Shown here piece by piece: positions 21,157-28,590 of a DNA stretch of 64,000 nt; position 1 is the first letter of the stretch; each line of letters opens with the position of its first letter. The stretch is from an uncultured Ruminococcus sp. (GTDB lineage: Bacteria; Bacillota; Clostridia; Oscillospirales; Ruminococcaceae): positions 1 to 64,000 of the forward strand of contig CANQWA010000006.1 of the NCBI GenBank assembly GCA_947627445.1, given 5' to 3'. The translations under genes and the position numbers were made by a program. The notes under the pieces were generated by a model. It had not been told where the DNA came from. It did no database searches and saw only the letters and a program-made list of their open reading frames with translations.

Positions 21157-21200
21157 AAAAAACCGCATCTGTGGAAAGTACGCCACGGATGCGGTTTTTT
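21157..21200 (+). terminator. Terminator after the giant gene
   Basis: Near-perfect 18-bp arms (AAAAAACCGCATC... / ...GATGCGGTTTTTT) with T-runs on both strands. Confidence 0.9.
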
Positions 21201-21241
21201 GCCAAGAAAAATCTGTCAAAAACATCACGGAATTCTCCCAC

Positions 21242-21270
21242 TTGACATCTGACCCGAAAACAGGTATAAT
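21242..21270 (+). promoter_or_regulatory. Sigma-A promoter of the SGNH-dockerin gene
   Basis: Consensus TTGACA, 17-bp spacer, consensus TATAAT, about 70 bp before the ATG. Confidence 0.88.
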
Positions 21271-21348
21271 AAAAACACAGAGCAGAAAATCTGTTCCAAA
21301 AATCAAACGATCAGAGATAAAACCGAATACACTGAAAGGAATGAAATC

Positions 21349-22617
21349 ATGAAGAAATTCTGGAAAAAAGCCACTGCGCTTCTCTGCGCTGCGGCAGCCG
21401 CTGTGCAGATGGCATCTTTCTCTGCCTTTGCGATGGAACCAGACAACATCCAGGTTCTGGCACTGGGTGATGATTGCCTTGTGCCGGCTGAAAACGGCTC
21501 TGCTGCCGATATCCTGGCGGCATATTATGGCGGTGTTGCCGTCAACCGTGCAGAAACCGGTTTGAAAGCATCCGATTTGCTGTCTGACATGAAAACCGAT
21601 ACCGCTCTTCAGAAGGATATCAAACAATCAGACGTGATTCTGGTGTCCATTGGCGTCAACGACCTGATCGCTCCCATTCTCTATGAAAACACCGACCTGA
21701 TTGATGGCAGCAAATACAGCACCCTGGCAGACCTGACAAATGGGCTCACCCGGGAAAATGCATTTCTGGTAGACGCCCGGCTGTACAATATTATGCCTGG
21801 TGTTGTGCAGGAAACTGCCAAAAATATCACCAGCGTCATGACAGAAGTCTATCGGCTAAACCCTTATGCCAATATTGTGATCCAGACCATCAACAACCCT
21901 TTGGCAGTAGACTTTAATGTGATGCAGAATGAATGGGGCATCAGTCAGAACCGTACTGCCGCAGTAGGTGAACTTTATGGCTATATCAATGTCTATTTGC
22001 AGGGCGGTACCACCAATGGCGGCACAGAGATTCCTGAGGGACTGAACCAGACCATTCAGAGCTTGCCCAATGTCAGCATTGCCGATTTCTATGCATCCTA
22101 TATCGGCGGACGGGGAGAATATTCTATGGGACTCATCCTGTCGGATATTGAACATATGAACATGCACTTCACACCTGTGGGACAGGTGCTTCTGGCAGCC
22201 GCTGCCATTGCATCAGACCCGCTTTTGGCAGAGGGAGACGGCAAAGTCATTGCCAATGCCTATGCAGAGACCGGTATGGACACTCTTCTCGCCGCAGACC
22301 GGGCTTCTATGGATCAGATTATCCAGAACTGTACCGGTAACCAGCGCAAGACCTATGAGTTGGGTGATGTGAATGAAAACGGTCAGATTGACACAACGGA
22401 TGCGTTTCGGACATTGATGGCAAGTTCCTATGCGTCTATCGGTGCAAAATCCACTCTGACACCGGGAAGCCGGCGCGCAGCCGATGCGGACGGAGACAAT
22501 GCAATTACCATGAATGATGCTTATCTGTGGCTGATGTACACTTCTATGATCGCGATGAACGTAGAAGTTGATTTGGAGACTTATCTGGAGGAAAACGGCA
22601 GAGGGTTGTCCGTTTAG
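21349..22617 (+). CDS. Secreted SGNH/GDSL-like hydrolase with C-terminal dockerin
   Basis: A 422-aa exported protein. The signal peptide (about 1-28) ends at FSAFAM. The body looks like an SGNH-fold esterase: a degenerate first block ALGDDCLVPAENG where the usual nucleophile Ser is not obvious, then VSIGVNDL (oxyanion block), and HMNMHFTPVGQ as the DxxH-like block. The C-terminal ~70 residues are a dockerin: ELGDVNENGQIDTTDAFRTLM and ADADGDNAITMNDAYLWLM. GAAAGGA precedes the ATG. Because block I reads GDD rather than GDS, catalysis is uncertain and a binding-only role is possible. It shares a dockerin with genes at 3350 and 26171. Confidence 0.8.
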   Translation: MKKFWKKATALLCAAAAAVQMASFSAFAMEPDNIQVLALGDDCLVPAENGSAADILAAYYGGVAVNRAETGLKASDLLSDMKTDTALQKDIKQSDVILVSIGVNDLIAPILYENTDLIDGSKYSTLADLTNGLTRENAFLVDARLYNIMPGVVQETAKNITSVMTEVYRLNPYANIVIQTINNPLAVDFNVMQNEWGISQNRTAAVGELYGYINVYLQGGTTNGGTEIPEGLNQTIQSLPNVSIADFYASYIGGRGEYSMGLILSDIEHMNMHFTPVGQVLLAAAAIASDPLLAEGDGKVIANAYAETGMDTLLAADRASMDQIIQNCTGNQRKTYELGDVNENGQIDTTDAFRTLMASSYASIGAKSTLTPGSRRAADADGDNAITMNDAYLWLMYTSMIAMNVEVDLETYLEENGRGLSV

Positions 22618-22650
22618 AGAAATTTTCGGGAATACCAACGGGTTTCTGTG

Positions 22651-22662
22651 AGAACAAGTTCT
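22651..22662. repeat. AGAAC-AA-GTTCT palindrome
   Basis: An exact copy of the 12-bp palindrome, between the stop of the dockerin gene and its terminator. Confidence 0.75.
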
Positions 22663-22701
22663 ATCCGCCTACGCATCTGATGCGTGGGCGGATTTTTTTT
22701 C
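22663..22701 (+). terminator. Terminator after the SGNH-dockerin gene
   Basis: A 14-bp stem (ATCCGCCTACGCAT with ATGCGTGGGCGGAT, one G-U), a three-base loop, then eight T. Confidence 0.92.
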
Positions 22702-22880
22702 GGCTGCCCTTTGTGGAAAGAAATTGAAAAATGTGAAGTCTGTGTGGTGCTGCATTTTACGATGTTTTCCATCGATTATCATATAATTATCACATAAAAG
22801 CGTATAATAATAATTACAAAAACAAAAACAATAACAAGGCTGGCGGCAAGAGACCGCTGGAATCGGAAAGGAAGGTTACT

Positions 22881-24494
22881 ATGAACGACTTTGAGAACAA
22901 CAATCAGAACGGGTTGAACGTTTCCGGCGAGGAACAGACACCTGAAAATACGTTTCCCGGAAATTCCGGCACATCCTATTCCGGCGCTGACAACAGCACC
23001 TCTTATTCTCATACAAATGATCCGAATATGCCGGATACCGGCAGCAATCCTTACAGCTATCAGAACAGCTTTTACCGCACTGCACCCAGTCAGAATCATA
23101 CTTCCGGGTACCGCGAATTGCAGCAGCCCCCCATTTCCGGCGGAAACGGTTACTCCTATGCGAACTATTACTCCAATTTCAATCATTCTGCTTCCGGCGG
23201 TCCGAAGGATCATAAGACTCAGAAAAAGCACACCGGACTGAAGGTAGCAGCATGTATTATGGCGGTGCTTCTGGTATCCGGCGGTTCTATTGGTATCTAT
23301 GAGGGCATCCGCACCACCATCGGCTCGAATTCTGAAAAGCCGATTCTGGCAGAATCCGCAGGCAAATCCAAGAGTTCTGGTGAAAACAAGGCTACCACTC
23401 AGACAAACAAGAACACCAGCAATGCAGAAAGCTGGATTGAGTTGGCAGCAGGGGATGATGCCATGTCCGTAGCGGATATTGTGAAAAAAGTAACCCCCTC
23501 TGTAGTAGGCGTGCAAGCGACATTCTCTATGGAGGCAAGCCCGAATGATTATTATGGCAACTTCTTTGGCTTCGGCGGTTTCGGCGGCAACCAGGGCAGT
23601 ACTACACAGCAGGCGACTGGTGTAGGCACAGGCATTGTCATGAGTGAGGACGGCTATATTGTGACCAACGCCCATGTGATCTATGATGACGATTCCGGTT
23701 TCGGCGAGGCGGACGCTGTGCAGGTGCAGATGTACGATCAGGAGACCACCTATGATGCCAGCATTGTAGCATATGACAAAGAAGCGGACATTGCAGTACT
23801 CCAGATTCATGCAGAAGATCTGGTTCCTGCGGAATTCGGCGACAGTTCCTCTTGTGAGGTAGGCGAGATGGTGGTTGCTATCGGCAATCCTCTGGGGTTG
23901 GAATTCCAGAACACCGTGACCTGCGGCATTATTTCCGCACTGAACCGCCGTGTGACCATCAATGACAATGCTATGACGCTGATTCAGACAGATACCGCCA
24001 TCAACAGCGGTAACTCCGGCGGTCCGCTGATCAATAGTGCAGGACAGGTCATTGGCATTAACTCTGCCAAAATGTCCTCTTCTTATTCCTCTAACAGTGC
24101 GTCTGTTGAAGGGATAGGCTTTGCGATTCCCATGACAGAGGCGAAGGAGATCATTGACGACCTGATCAATTATGGCTATGTGACCGGCCGTCCGCAGCTG
24201 GGTATTTCCTGTCAGGATGTATCGGAGTCGGTTTCTCAAGCGTATCAGATTCCGGTAGGCGTGTATGTCATCAGTGTGACAGAAGGCGGTGCAGCAGATC
24301 AGGCTGGTCTGAGACCGGCTGATGTCATCACAGCCATTCAGGGCGAGACGGTTACTACGACAGAAGAACTGAACAATGTGAAGAATCAGTACAATGCTGG
24401 GGATACGGTGACACTGACGGTTGTTCGCAGCGGTGAAAAGCAGGAAATGAAAATTGATGTGGCACTGGAAGAAGTAACCAGGGACACGGAGTAA
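22881..24494 (+). CDS. htrA: HtrA/DegP-family membrane-anchored serine protease
   Basis: A 537-aa envelope quality-control protease. A ~110-residue Asn/Ser/Tyr-rich cytoplasmic tail precedes one membrane segment (AACIMAVLLVSGGSIGIYEG). The trypsin-like domain has the triad His265 (VTNAHV), Asp303 (EADIAVLQI) and Ser379 (GNSGGPL). A C-terminal PDZ domain follows (GAADQAGLRPADVITAIQGE). The architecture equals Gram-positive HtrA/YkdA. The start ATG follows GGAAAGGAAGG. The membrane-anchored topology puts the protease outside. It is monocistronic, with a TATAAT at 22803 but no good -35. Confidence 0.95.
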   Translation: MNDFENNNQNGLNVSGEEQTPENTFPGNSGTSYSGADNSTSYSHTNDPNMPDTGSNPYSYQNSFYRTAPSQNHTSGYRELQQPPISGGNGYSYANYYSNFNHSASGGPKDHKTQKKHTGLKVAACIMAVLLVSGGSIGIYEGIRTTIGSNSEKPILAESAGKSKSSGENKATTQTNKNTSNAESWIELAAGDDAMSVADIVKKVTPSVVGVQATFSMEASPNDYYGNFFGFGGFGGNQGSTTQQATGVGTGIVMSEDGYIVTNAHVIYDDDSGFGEADAVQVQMYDQETTYDASIVAYDKEADIAVLQIHAEDLVPAEFGDSSSCEVGEMVVAIGNPLGLEFQNTVTCGIISALNRRVTINDNAMTLIQTDTAINSGNSGGPLINSAGQVIGINSAKMSSSYSSNSASVEGIGFAIPMTEAKEIIDDLINYGYVTGRPQLGISCQDVSESVSQAYQIPVGVYVISVTEGGAADQAGLRPADVITAIQGETVTTTEELNNVKNQYNAGDTVTLTVVRSGEKQEMKIDVALEEVTRDTE

Positions 24495-24539
24495 TTTTTT
24501 TCTGACATCATGTTATTTTTCATACATTCTCCTTATTCA

Positions 24540-24603
24540 AGAACCAGTCTTTATCAGAAATCTGCCGGAAAGACGTGCATATCTTCTTGTGAAGACGGGT
24601 TCC
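24540..24603 (+). repeat. ~65-bp dispersed palindromic repeat, copy 2 (best preserved)
   Basis: It starts AGAACCAGTCTT and ends AAGACGGGTTCC (imperfect terminal inverted repeat). The core CAGAAATCTGCCGGAAAGACG matches the copies at 3190, 33634 and 56905. Confidence 0.7.
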
Positions 24604-24607
24604 AAGA

Positions 24608-24647
24608 TTCAGGCGGCATCGGAAACGGTGCTGCTTGAATTTTTTTG
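24608..24647 (+). terminator. Terminator after htrA
   Basis: Stem TTCAGGCGGCA/TGCTGCTTGAA (with G-U pairs) and a run of T. Confidence 0.75.
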
Positions 24648-24688
24648 TGTGTGAAAATAAGGAAAACATCCGGATCGGGCCGCCTTTT

Positions 24689-24700
24689 AGAACTTGTTCT
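24689..24700. repeat. AGAAC-TT-GTTCT palindrome
   Basis: An exact 12-bp copy, in the 509-bp gap between htrA and dpaA. Confidence 0.75.
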
Positions 24701-24839
24701 TACAGTATTGCCTTAAAAGACGAAAAGTCTGCTGGCAAGAAGGGCGTTGAGCGGCAGTGTCAACACACCCTGTTCCGATCATTTTGACGCTTTGTGTTTT
24801 TTATATAAAATAGTATATCCGGTTCGTTGCCGTCCAATC

Positions 24840-24867
24840 ACCCAAATCTCTCATCCCGCATAAAATA
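24840..24867 (+). promoter_or_regulatory. Sigma-K-like promoter of dpaA
   Basis: ACC at 24840-24842, a 16-bp spacer, then CATAAAATA at 24859-24867. This fits the mother-cell sigma-K pattern (AC, 16-17 bp, CATAnnnTA) known for spoVF/dpa genes. I see no sigma-A promoter here. The match is by eye only. Confidence 0.5.
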
Positions 24868-25003
24868 AAACAAGGCAGATACCCGAACCGATAAACATGT
24901 GGAAACCTGTGGAGAGTACCGGGTATCCGCCGGAAGAGGTATGTGATGAGTGATACTTGCTGCTTTGCAATAGCGGTAAGTATATGAAGCGGAGGTTGTG
25001 GAT
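24868..25003 (+). other. Leader of dpaA with long-range hairpin
   Basis: GGCAGATACCCG (24874-24885) pairs with CGGGTATCCGCC (24920-24931) around a 34-nt loop. No riboswitch class recognised. GGAGG at 24991 sets the dpaA start. Confidence 0.4.
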
Positions 25004-25825
25004 ATGCAATCTGAAAAAGTGATCATAGTAGCAGGCGGCGACTTGAGAATGTGCTGCGCCGCAGAACGTCTGGCAAAGCAGACTGGTTGGCAGGTTCAAG
25101 CGGCAGGCTTTTCCAAAGCACCAGCAGTCACCGAAACGGTCATCGTATGCAGCGATCATCTGGAAAACGCTGTACCCTGTGATGTGCTGGTCCTGCCCAT
25201 CGGTGCAGGCAAAAAAGCCGATGAGGTAGAAACACCCTTCGGCACAGCCCCTCTTCCCCTGACAAAGCTGCTGGCACTGACAAAGCCCGGCGGTCTGGTC
25301 ATGGGCGGACAACTGAAACCGGAATGGATACAGAAGTGCCGGGATGCCGGAATGGAAACAGCCGATTATCTGAAACGGGAAGAGTTGTGCATCGCTAATG
25401 CAGTTCCCACCGCAGAAGGTGCGATTCAAATTGCGATGGAAGAGACCATGCATACACTTTACGGCAGCAAAGCCGTGATCACCGGCTGCGGCAGGATTGG
25501 CATGGCATTGGGACTGCGTCTGAAAGCTTTGGGTATGGAAACTGTCATCTGTGCCAGACGGTGTGCATCCAGAGCGATGGCAGAAGCCGCTGGATGCCGC
25601 AGTGTTCCGATGGAGCAGCTGACAAAGGAAGTCGCTGACTGTCACGTGGTGTTCAACACCATTCCAGCACCAGTGTTGACAGAAACCGTGCTGAAAGCCC
25701 TGCCAGCCGAAGCGGTAGTCATTGATCTGGCGTCACGTCCGGGAGGAACAGACTTTGACGCAGCCAAAAAACTCGGCACTCGTGTGGTGTGGGCATTATC
25801 ACTTCCGCCGAAAATGTGGGGTTGA
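25004..25825 (+). CDS. dpaA: Dipicolinate synthase subunit A, N-terminal part (interrupted by insertion)
   Basis: It encodes residues 1-268 of DpaA (SpoVFA), which with DpaB converts the lysine-pathway intermediate to dipicolinic acid for the spore core. Seen: the N-terminal AGGDLRM region, NSxP-like ANAVPTAEGAIQ, the Rossmann loop GCGRIGMALG, and the strongly conserved IDLASRPGGTDFDAAKK. The protein should continue ...LSLPGK-APxTAG, but after CTT CCG (Pro268) the reading frame enters foreign sequence and stops five codons later (PKMWG, stop at 25823). The missing 32-residue tail is at 31994-32092. The ATG at 25004 was chosen because GGAGG is 8 nt upstream; GTG 24998 is too close. As it stands the product lacks its last helix and is probably inactive. 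A rejoined gene encodes 300 aa, the normal size. Confidence 0.93.
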   Translation: MQSEKVIIVAGGDLRMCCAAERLAKQTGWQVQAAGFSKAPAVTETVIVCSDHLENAVPCDVLVLPIGAGKKADEVETPFGTAPLPLTKLLALTKPGGLVMGGQLKPEWIQKCRDAGMETADYLKREELCIANAVPTAEGAIQIAMEETMHTLYGSKAVITGCGRIGMALGLRLKALGMETVICARRCASRAMAEAAGCRSVPMEQLTKEVADCHVVFNTIPAPVLTETVLKALPAEAVVIDLASRPGGTDFDAAKKLGTRVVWALSLPPKMWG

Positions 25826-25828
25826 CAC
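25786..25828. other. attL (dpaA | element junction)
   Basis: Left of core TCCG (25804-25807) is dpaA. Right of it are 13 bp and then GTTGACAC (25821-25828), the element half of the attachment site. GTTGACAC is the exact reverse complement of GTGTCAAC at attR, at the identical distance from the core. Confidence 0.8.
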
Positions 25829-25892
25829 ATCTTGGATGCGTTAGAAAAAAACGAAAAAACGCCTTTAAACTGCCTGAAAAAAAGGAAAAAAC

Positions 25893-25994
25893 ATGCAGAA
25901 TTGTGAAAATGCTACAAAAATGGGGATAATATTAGGCGAAGAATTTCAAAAAAATCGGGCGAATACACTTGACAAGGGCGAAATAATGTGTTAA
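25893..25994 (+). CDS. Possible small ORF (33 aa) at the left end of the element
   Basis: ATG at 25893 with AAAGGA 6 nt upstream encodes 33 residues beginning MQNCENATKMG and ending GEIMC. It is the first ORF downstream of the split dpaA and would be read by dpaA transcription before excision. Against it: it is very short, it has no recognised family, and its stop codon overlaps the -10 of the next promoter. It is the only candidate I see for a small accessory excision protein. It may not be real. Confidence 0.2.
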   Translation: MQNCENATKMGIILGEEFQKNRANTLDKGEIMC

Positions 25995-25997
25995 AAT
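25969..25997 (+). promoter_or_regulatory. Sigma-A promoter of the element's dockerin-cohesin unit
   Basis: TTGACA, 17-bp spacer, TAAAAT. It implies expression of the cargo in vegetative cells, independent of dpaA. Confidence 0.78.
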
Positions 25998-26170
25998 AAA
26001 TGCGTGAATTGTTCACGGGGTGTCTGAAGGCAGCCTGTGAGCAGTGAAACGCCGGTAAAAGCTGCCGGAGCGATCGAACAGATTGCTTGCCCGGAATAGC
26101 GGTTGGGACGGCACATAGAATTACGTACCGGTAAGCAATATTATAAAAAGAAAAGAGAGGTAAAAGAAAC
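25998..26170 (+). other. Structured 5' leader of the dockerin gene
   Basis: About 165 nt with several short inverted repeats (GTGAA/TTCAC at ~26005, GCCGG-type arms near 26052 and 26071). It resembles no riboswitch I can name. The gene's ribosome site is GAGAGG just before the ATG. Confidence 0.35.
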
Positions 26171-28447
26171 ATGAAGAAGACATTCCACAAGCTTCTTGCT
26201 GCGACCGTCGCAATTCCGGTTGCACTGGGTCAGGTTCTTTCCATGGGCGCAGTTGCAGACAATGCACCGAGCTTCACTGTTACCACAAAAGATCTGCTGC
26301 ATGTCAATGCAGAGACTGGTTTCCCCACGGAAGAAGTAACAGCAGATACCACTACATTCTCTTTCGAGCAGGTTTCTACCTGGAATGAGTATGTACAGGA
26401 AAGAATCGACAAGATCGATGGCAAGACCCTGAACGTAAACGCAAAAGAGATCGTTGGTTCTCTGAATGCTACCAGCTACTATGCAGGACTGATTAAGGAC
26501 TTCGTAGAGGCTTCTGAGAATCCGACTGCTAAGGTTGACGGCGAAACAATCACCATCGAGGGCACAGCTGATTTCTCTGCTTATCTGGCTCCTGAGCTGG
26601 AAGAGAAGTTTGCTTCCAAAGAAGGTTATGAAGATGTAACCATCAACACCGATATTCTGAAGGATATCACCTACACAGCAACCATCACAACAGATCTGGA
26701 CAACAAGTCCGCTTCTGCTGACTTTGGCTTTAAGGCTGACGGCAAAGACTACACAGTAGCTACTGCTGCTGAATTTCTGACTGCTGTTTACGAGAACCTG
26801 TCCGCTCAGGTTGACGCTGCAGTAGATCAGAAGGTGAAAGATCTGGCTGCTGAATATCACATGACAGAACAGGAAGTTCTGGATAATGCGGATTTCGATA
26901 TTGATGGCGATAAAGCTGCTCTCAAGGAAGTCACCGATAAGCTGGCTACCAAGATCAAACAGCTGACAGATAACCTGTCCAAGGTTCAGACATTAAATAT
27001 TGAATCCAACACATACGATTCTGCAGACGCTGCTCTGGCTGCTGCAAAGGATTATGCAACCAAGAACAGTATTATTGGTGCAAGCTACATTCCTTCCAGC
27101 GTAGATGCTGGAATCGCTAAGATCGGCAATACATTTGATTCTGCTGTAGCATCCTTCAACACCAGTCTGGAAGAAGCTGATGTAAACGTACAGATCGCAG
27201 TAAGCGCAAGCGACATTGCTTCTGTTCTGAAGAGCGCATCTTCTGTTACAGCTGGCGCAAAAGACGGCGTTGTAACCGCTGAGCTGATAGTAGAAGATAC
27301 AGAAAAGGCTGATGTAGAGGCTTATGTAGAAGATCAGGTAGCTGCTCTGGATATCGACAAGGAAGTTGAGTCTGTTGAGACAGAAAAAGTTGTTACCGTT
27401 ATGATGGATCTTGCCAATGCAACTGCTTCTCTGGATGTTGTTCGTAACGTAACAGTTACTTTGAAGGACATCGATGTAACGACAACGACAACAACGGGTT
27501 CTACTCCAATTGCAACTGGCACAACAACGACTGTCAGCGGCGAAACCGGTGAAAACCCTGGTTCTGAAACAACTACCAGCGATACAGGTGACAACCCTGG
27601 TTCTGAAACAACTACCAGCGATACAGATGACAACCCTGGTTCTGAAACAACTACCAGCGATACAGGTGACAACCCTGGTTCTGAAACAACTACCACTGAG
27701 AGCAGTGAAACAGGCAGCAACACCGGTTCTGAAACAACTGGCACAACTGAAACGACAGAATCTCTGCCGCCGGCAACCGATGTAAAGGCTGTTGAAGTTG
27801 AGCTGTATGATAACGAAGCATCCAACGGCGTATACTTTGCGCACGAAGAGTCCTATAATGCAGCTGATCTGATCAAGTCGGTTACTCTGGTTCTGAACAG
27901 TGTAGACGAAAACGGTGACAATGAGGTCGTTGAAGTTGAAAATCCGGCTGTTGCCATTGGCTTCCTGACCACACCTGGTGAGGACTATGCATCTGCAGCT
28001 GACGAAGGCTACTTCATGGGCGAGATCAGCGTATACTATCTGCCGGACAGCGAAAAGACTCCTCTGGATGTACATCCGGTTGTAGGCGTTGCCAAGAAGG
28101 GTGATACAACTCTGGACGGCGCTGTTGATGAAAGTGACGCATGGTGGACATTGATGTACAACTCCCACATTTCTGCTGGTCTGACGGATTATACATTCAC
28201 CAATCAGGAAGACTATGATGCTGAAGTAAATGTCCTGCTGGAAAAGCTGGCGTACCTTGTATCGGATATTGATACAGAGCGCAAGACTGGTAAGGATGAA
28301 CTGGGCAGTACTGAGAACACCATTAGCCAATCAGCTGATGCATTTGTTATTTTGATGGCATCTTCTGTTATTCGTCAGGGTCAGGCTAAGGATGATGATC
28401 CGGACTTCTGGCAGGTTGTTAGAGAGTTCATGGATGGCAACAATTAA
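26171..28447 (+). CDS. Large secreted dockerin protein carried by the element
   Basis: 758 aa. The signal peptide (about 1-30) contains LAATVAIPVALGQVLSMGA. Residues ~30-435 are an acidic, Lys/Asp/Ala-rich region, mostly helical in look, with no family I recognise. A Thr/Ser-rich linker with 13-residue tandem repeats (SETTTSDTGDNPG) covers ~465-525. A beta-rich module follows, then a C-terminal dockerin-like segment at ~645-735 (KKGDTTLDGAVDESDAWWTLM, and a second half with ISQSADAFVILMASS) separated by a ~50-residue insert. Codon use favours GCT/GTT/CTG, unlike dpaA, suggesting high expression. It is followed by the cohesin gene on the same strand, 143 bp downstream, probably in the same transcript. 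Confidence 0.8.
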   Translation: MKKTFHKLLAATVAIPVALGQVLSMGAVADNAPSFTVTTKDLLHVNAETGFPTEEVTADTTTFSFEQVSTWNEYVQERIDKIDGKTLNVNAKEIVGSLNATSYYAGLIKDFVEASENPTAKVDGETITIEGTADFSAYLAPELEEKFASKEGYEDVTINTDILKDITYTATITTDLDNKSASADFGFKADGKDYTVATAAEFLTAVYENLSAQVDAAVDQKVKDLAAEYHMTEQEVLDNADFDIDGDKAALKEVTDKLATKIKQLTDNLSKVQTLNIESNTYDSADAALAAAKDYATKNSIIGASYIPSSVDAGIAKIGNTFDSAVASFNTSLEEADVNVQIAVSASDIASVLKSASSVTAGAKDGVVTAELIVEDTEKADVEAYVEDQVAALDIDKEVESVETEKVVTVMMDLANATASLDVVRNVTVTLKDIDVTTTTTTGSTPIATGTTTTVSGETGENPGSETTTSDTGDNPGSETTTSDTDDNPGSETTTSDTGDNPGSETTTTESSETGSNTGSETTGTTETTESLPPATDVKAVEVELYDNEASNGVYFAHEESYNAADLIKSVTLVLNSVDENGDNEVVEVENPAVAIGFLTTPGEDYASAADEGYFMGEISVYYLPDSEKTPLDVHPVVGVAKKGDTTLDGAVDESDAWWTLMYNSHISAGLTDYTFTNQEDYDAEVNVLLEKLAYLVSDIDTERKTGKDELGSTENTISQSADAFVILMASSVIRQGQAKDDDPDFWQVVREFMDGNN
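27563..27679 (+). repeat. Three 39-bp tandem repeats in the dockerin gene linker
   Basis: Units at 27563, 27602 and 27641 differ at one base and encode SETTTSDTGDNPG; partial units flank them. The 39-bp unit keeps the frame, so copy-number change would alter linker length only. Confidence 0.9.
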
Positions 28448-28515
28448 GTAAAGCGATAAAGACTTTACGTTAACCTCGTGTCCGATTCAGGACAAAATCA
28501 ACCATTACGCTTGTA

Positions 28516-28554
28516 TATGCAGTGGTACGAGGTGCATATCGTACCACATGCATA
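28516..28554 (+). other. Intercistronic hairpin between dockerin and cohesin genes
   Basis: GTGGTACGA (28522-28530) pairs with TCGTACCAC (28539-28547), extended by TATGCA/TGCATA. There is no T-run. It could be an mRNA-stability or processing element giving unequal expression of the two genes. Confidence 0.55.
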
Positions 28555-28590
28555 TCACATATAATTTACATCTGAAAGGAAATAAGAAAA

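Noticed and set aside
22779-24239. A 486-codon minus-strand frame opposite htrA
   Set aside because: Shadow of the HtrA coding sequence, with no homology-like motifs or start signals.
24757-24764. Extra GTGTCAAC attachment arm upstream of dpaA
   Set aside because: An isolated 8-mer match without a partner arm or core is expected by chance in a window of this size.
25004-25825. dpaA as a simple truncated pseudogene
   Set aside because: The missing tail is present, in frame and motif-bearing at 31994-32092, and the breakpoints carry recombination sites. A decayed gene would not keep these.
25998-26170. c-di-GMP or cobalamin riboswitch in the cargo leader
   Set aside because: The conserved cores of these classes are not found; only generic hairpins are visible.
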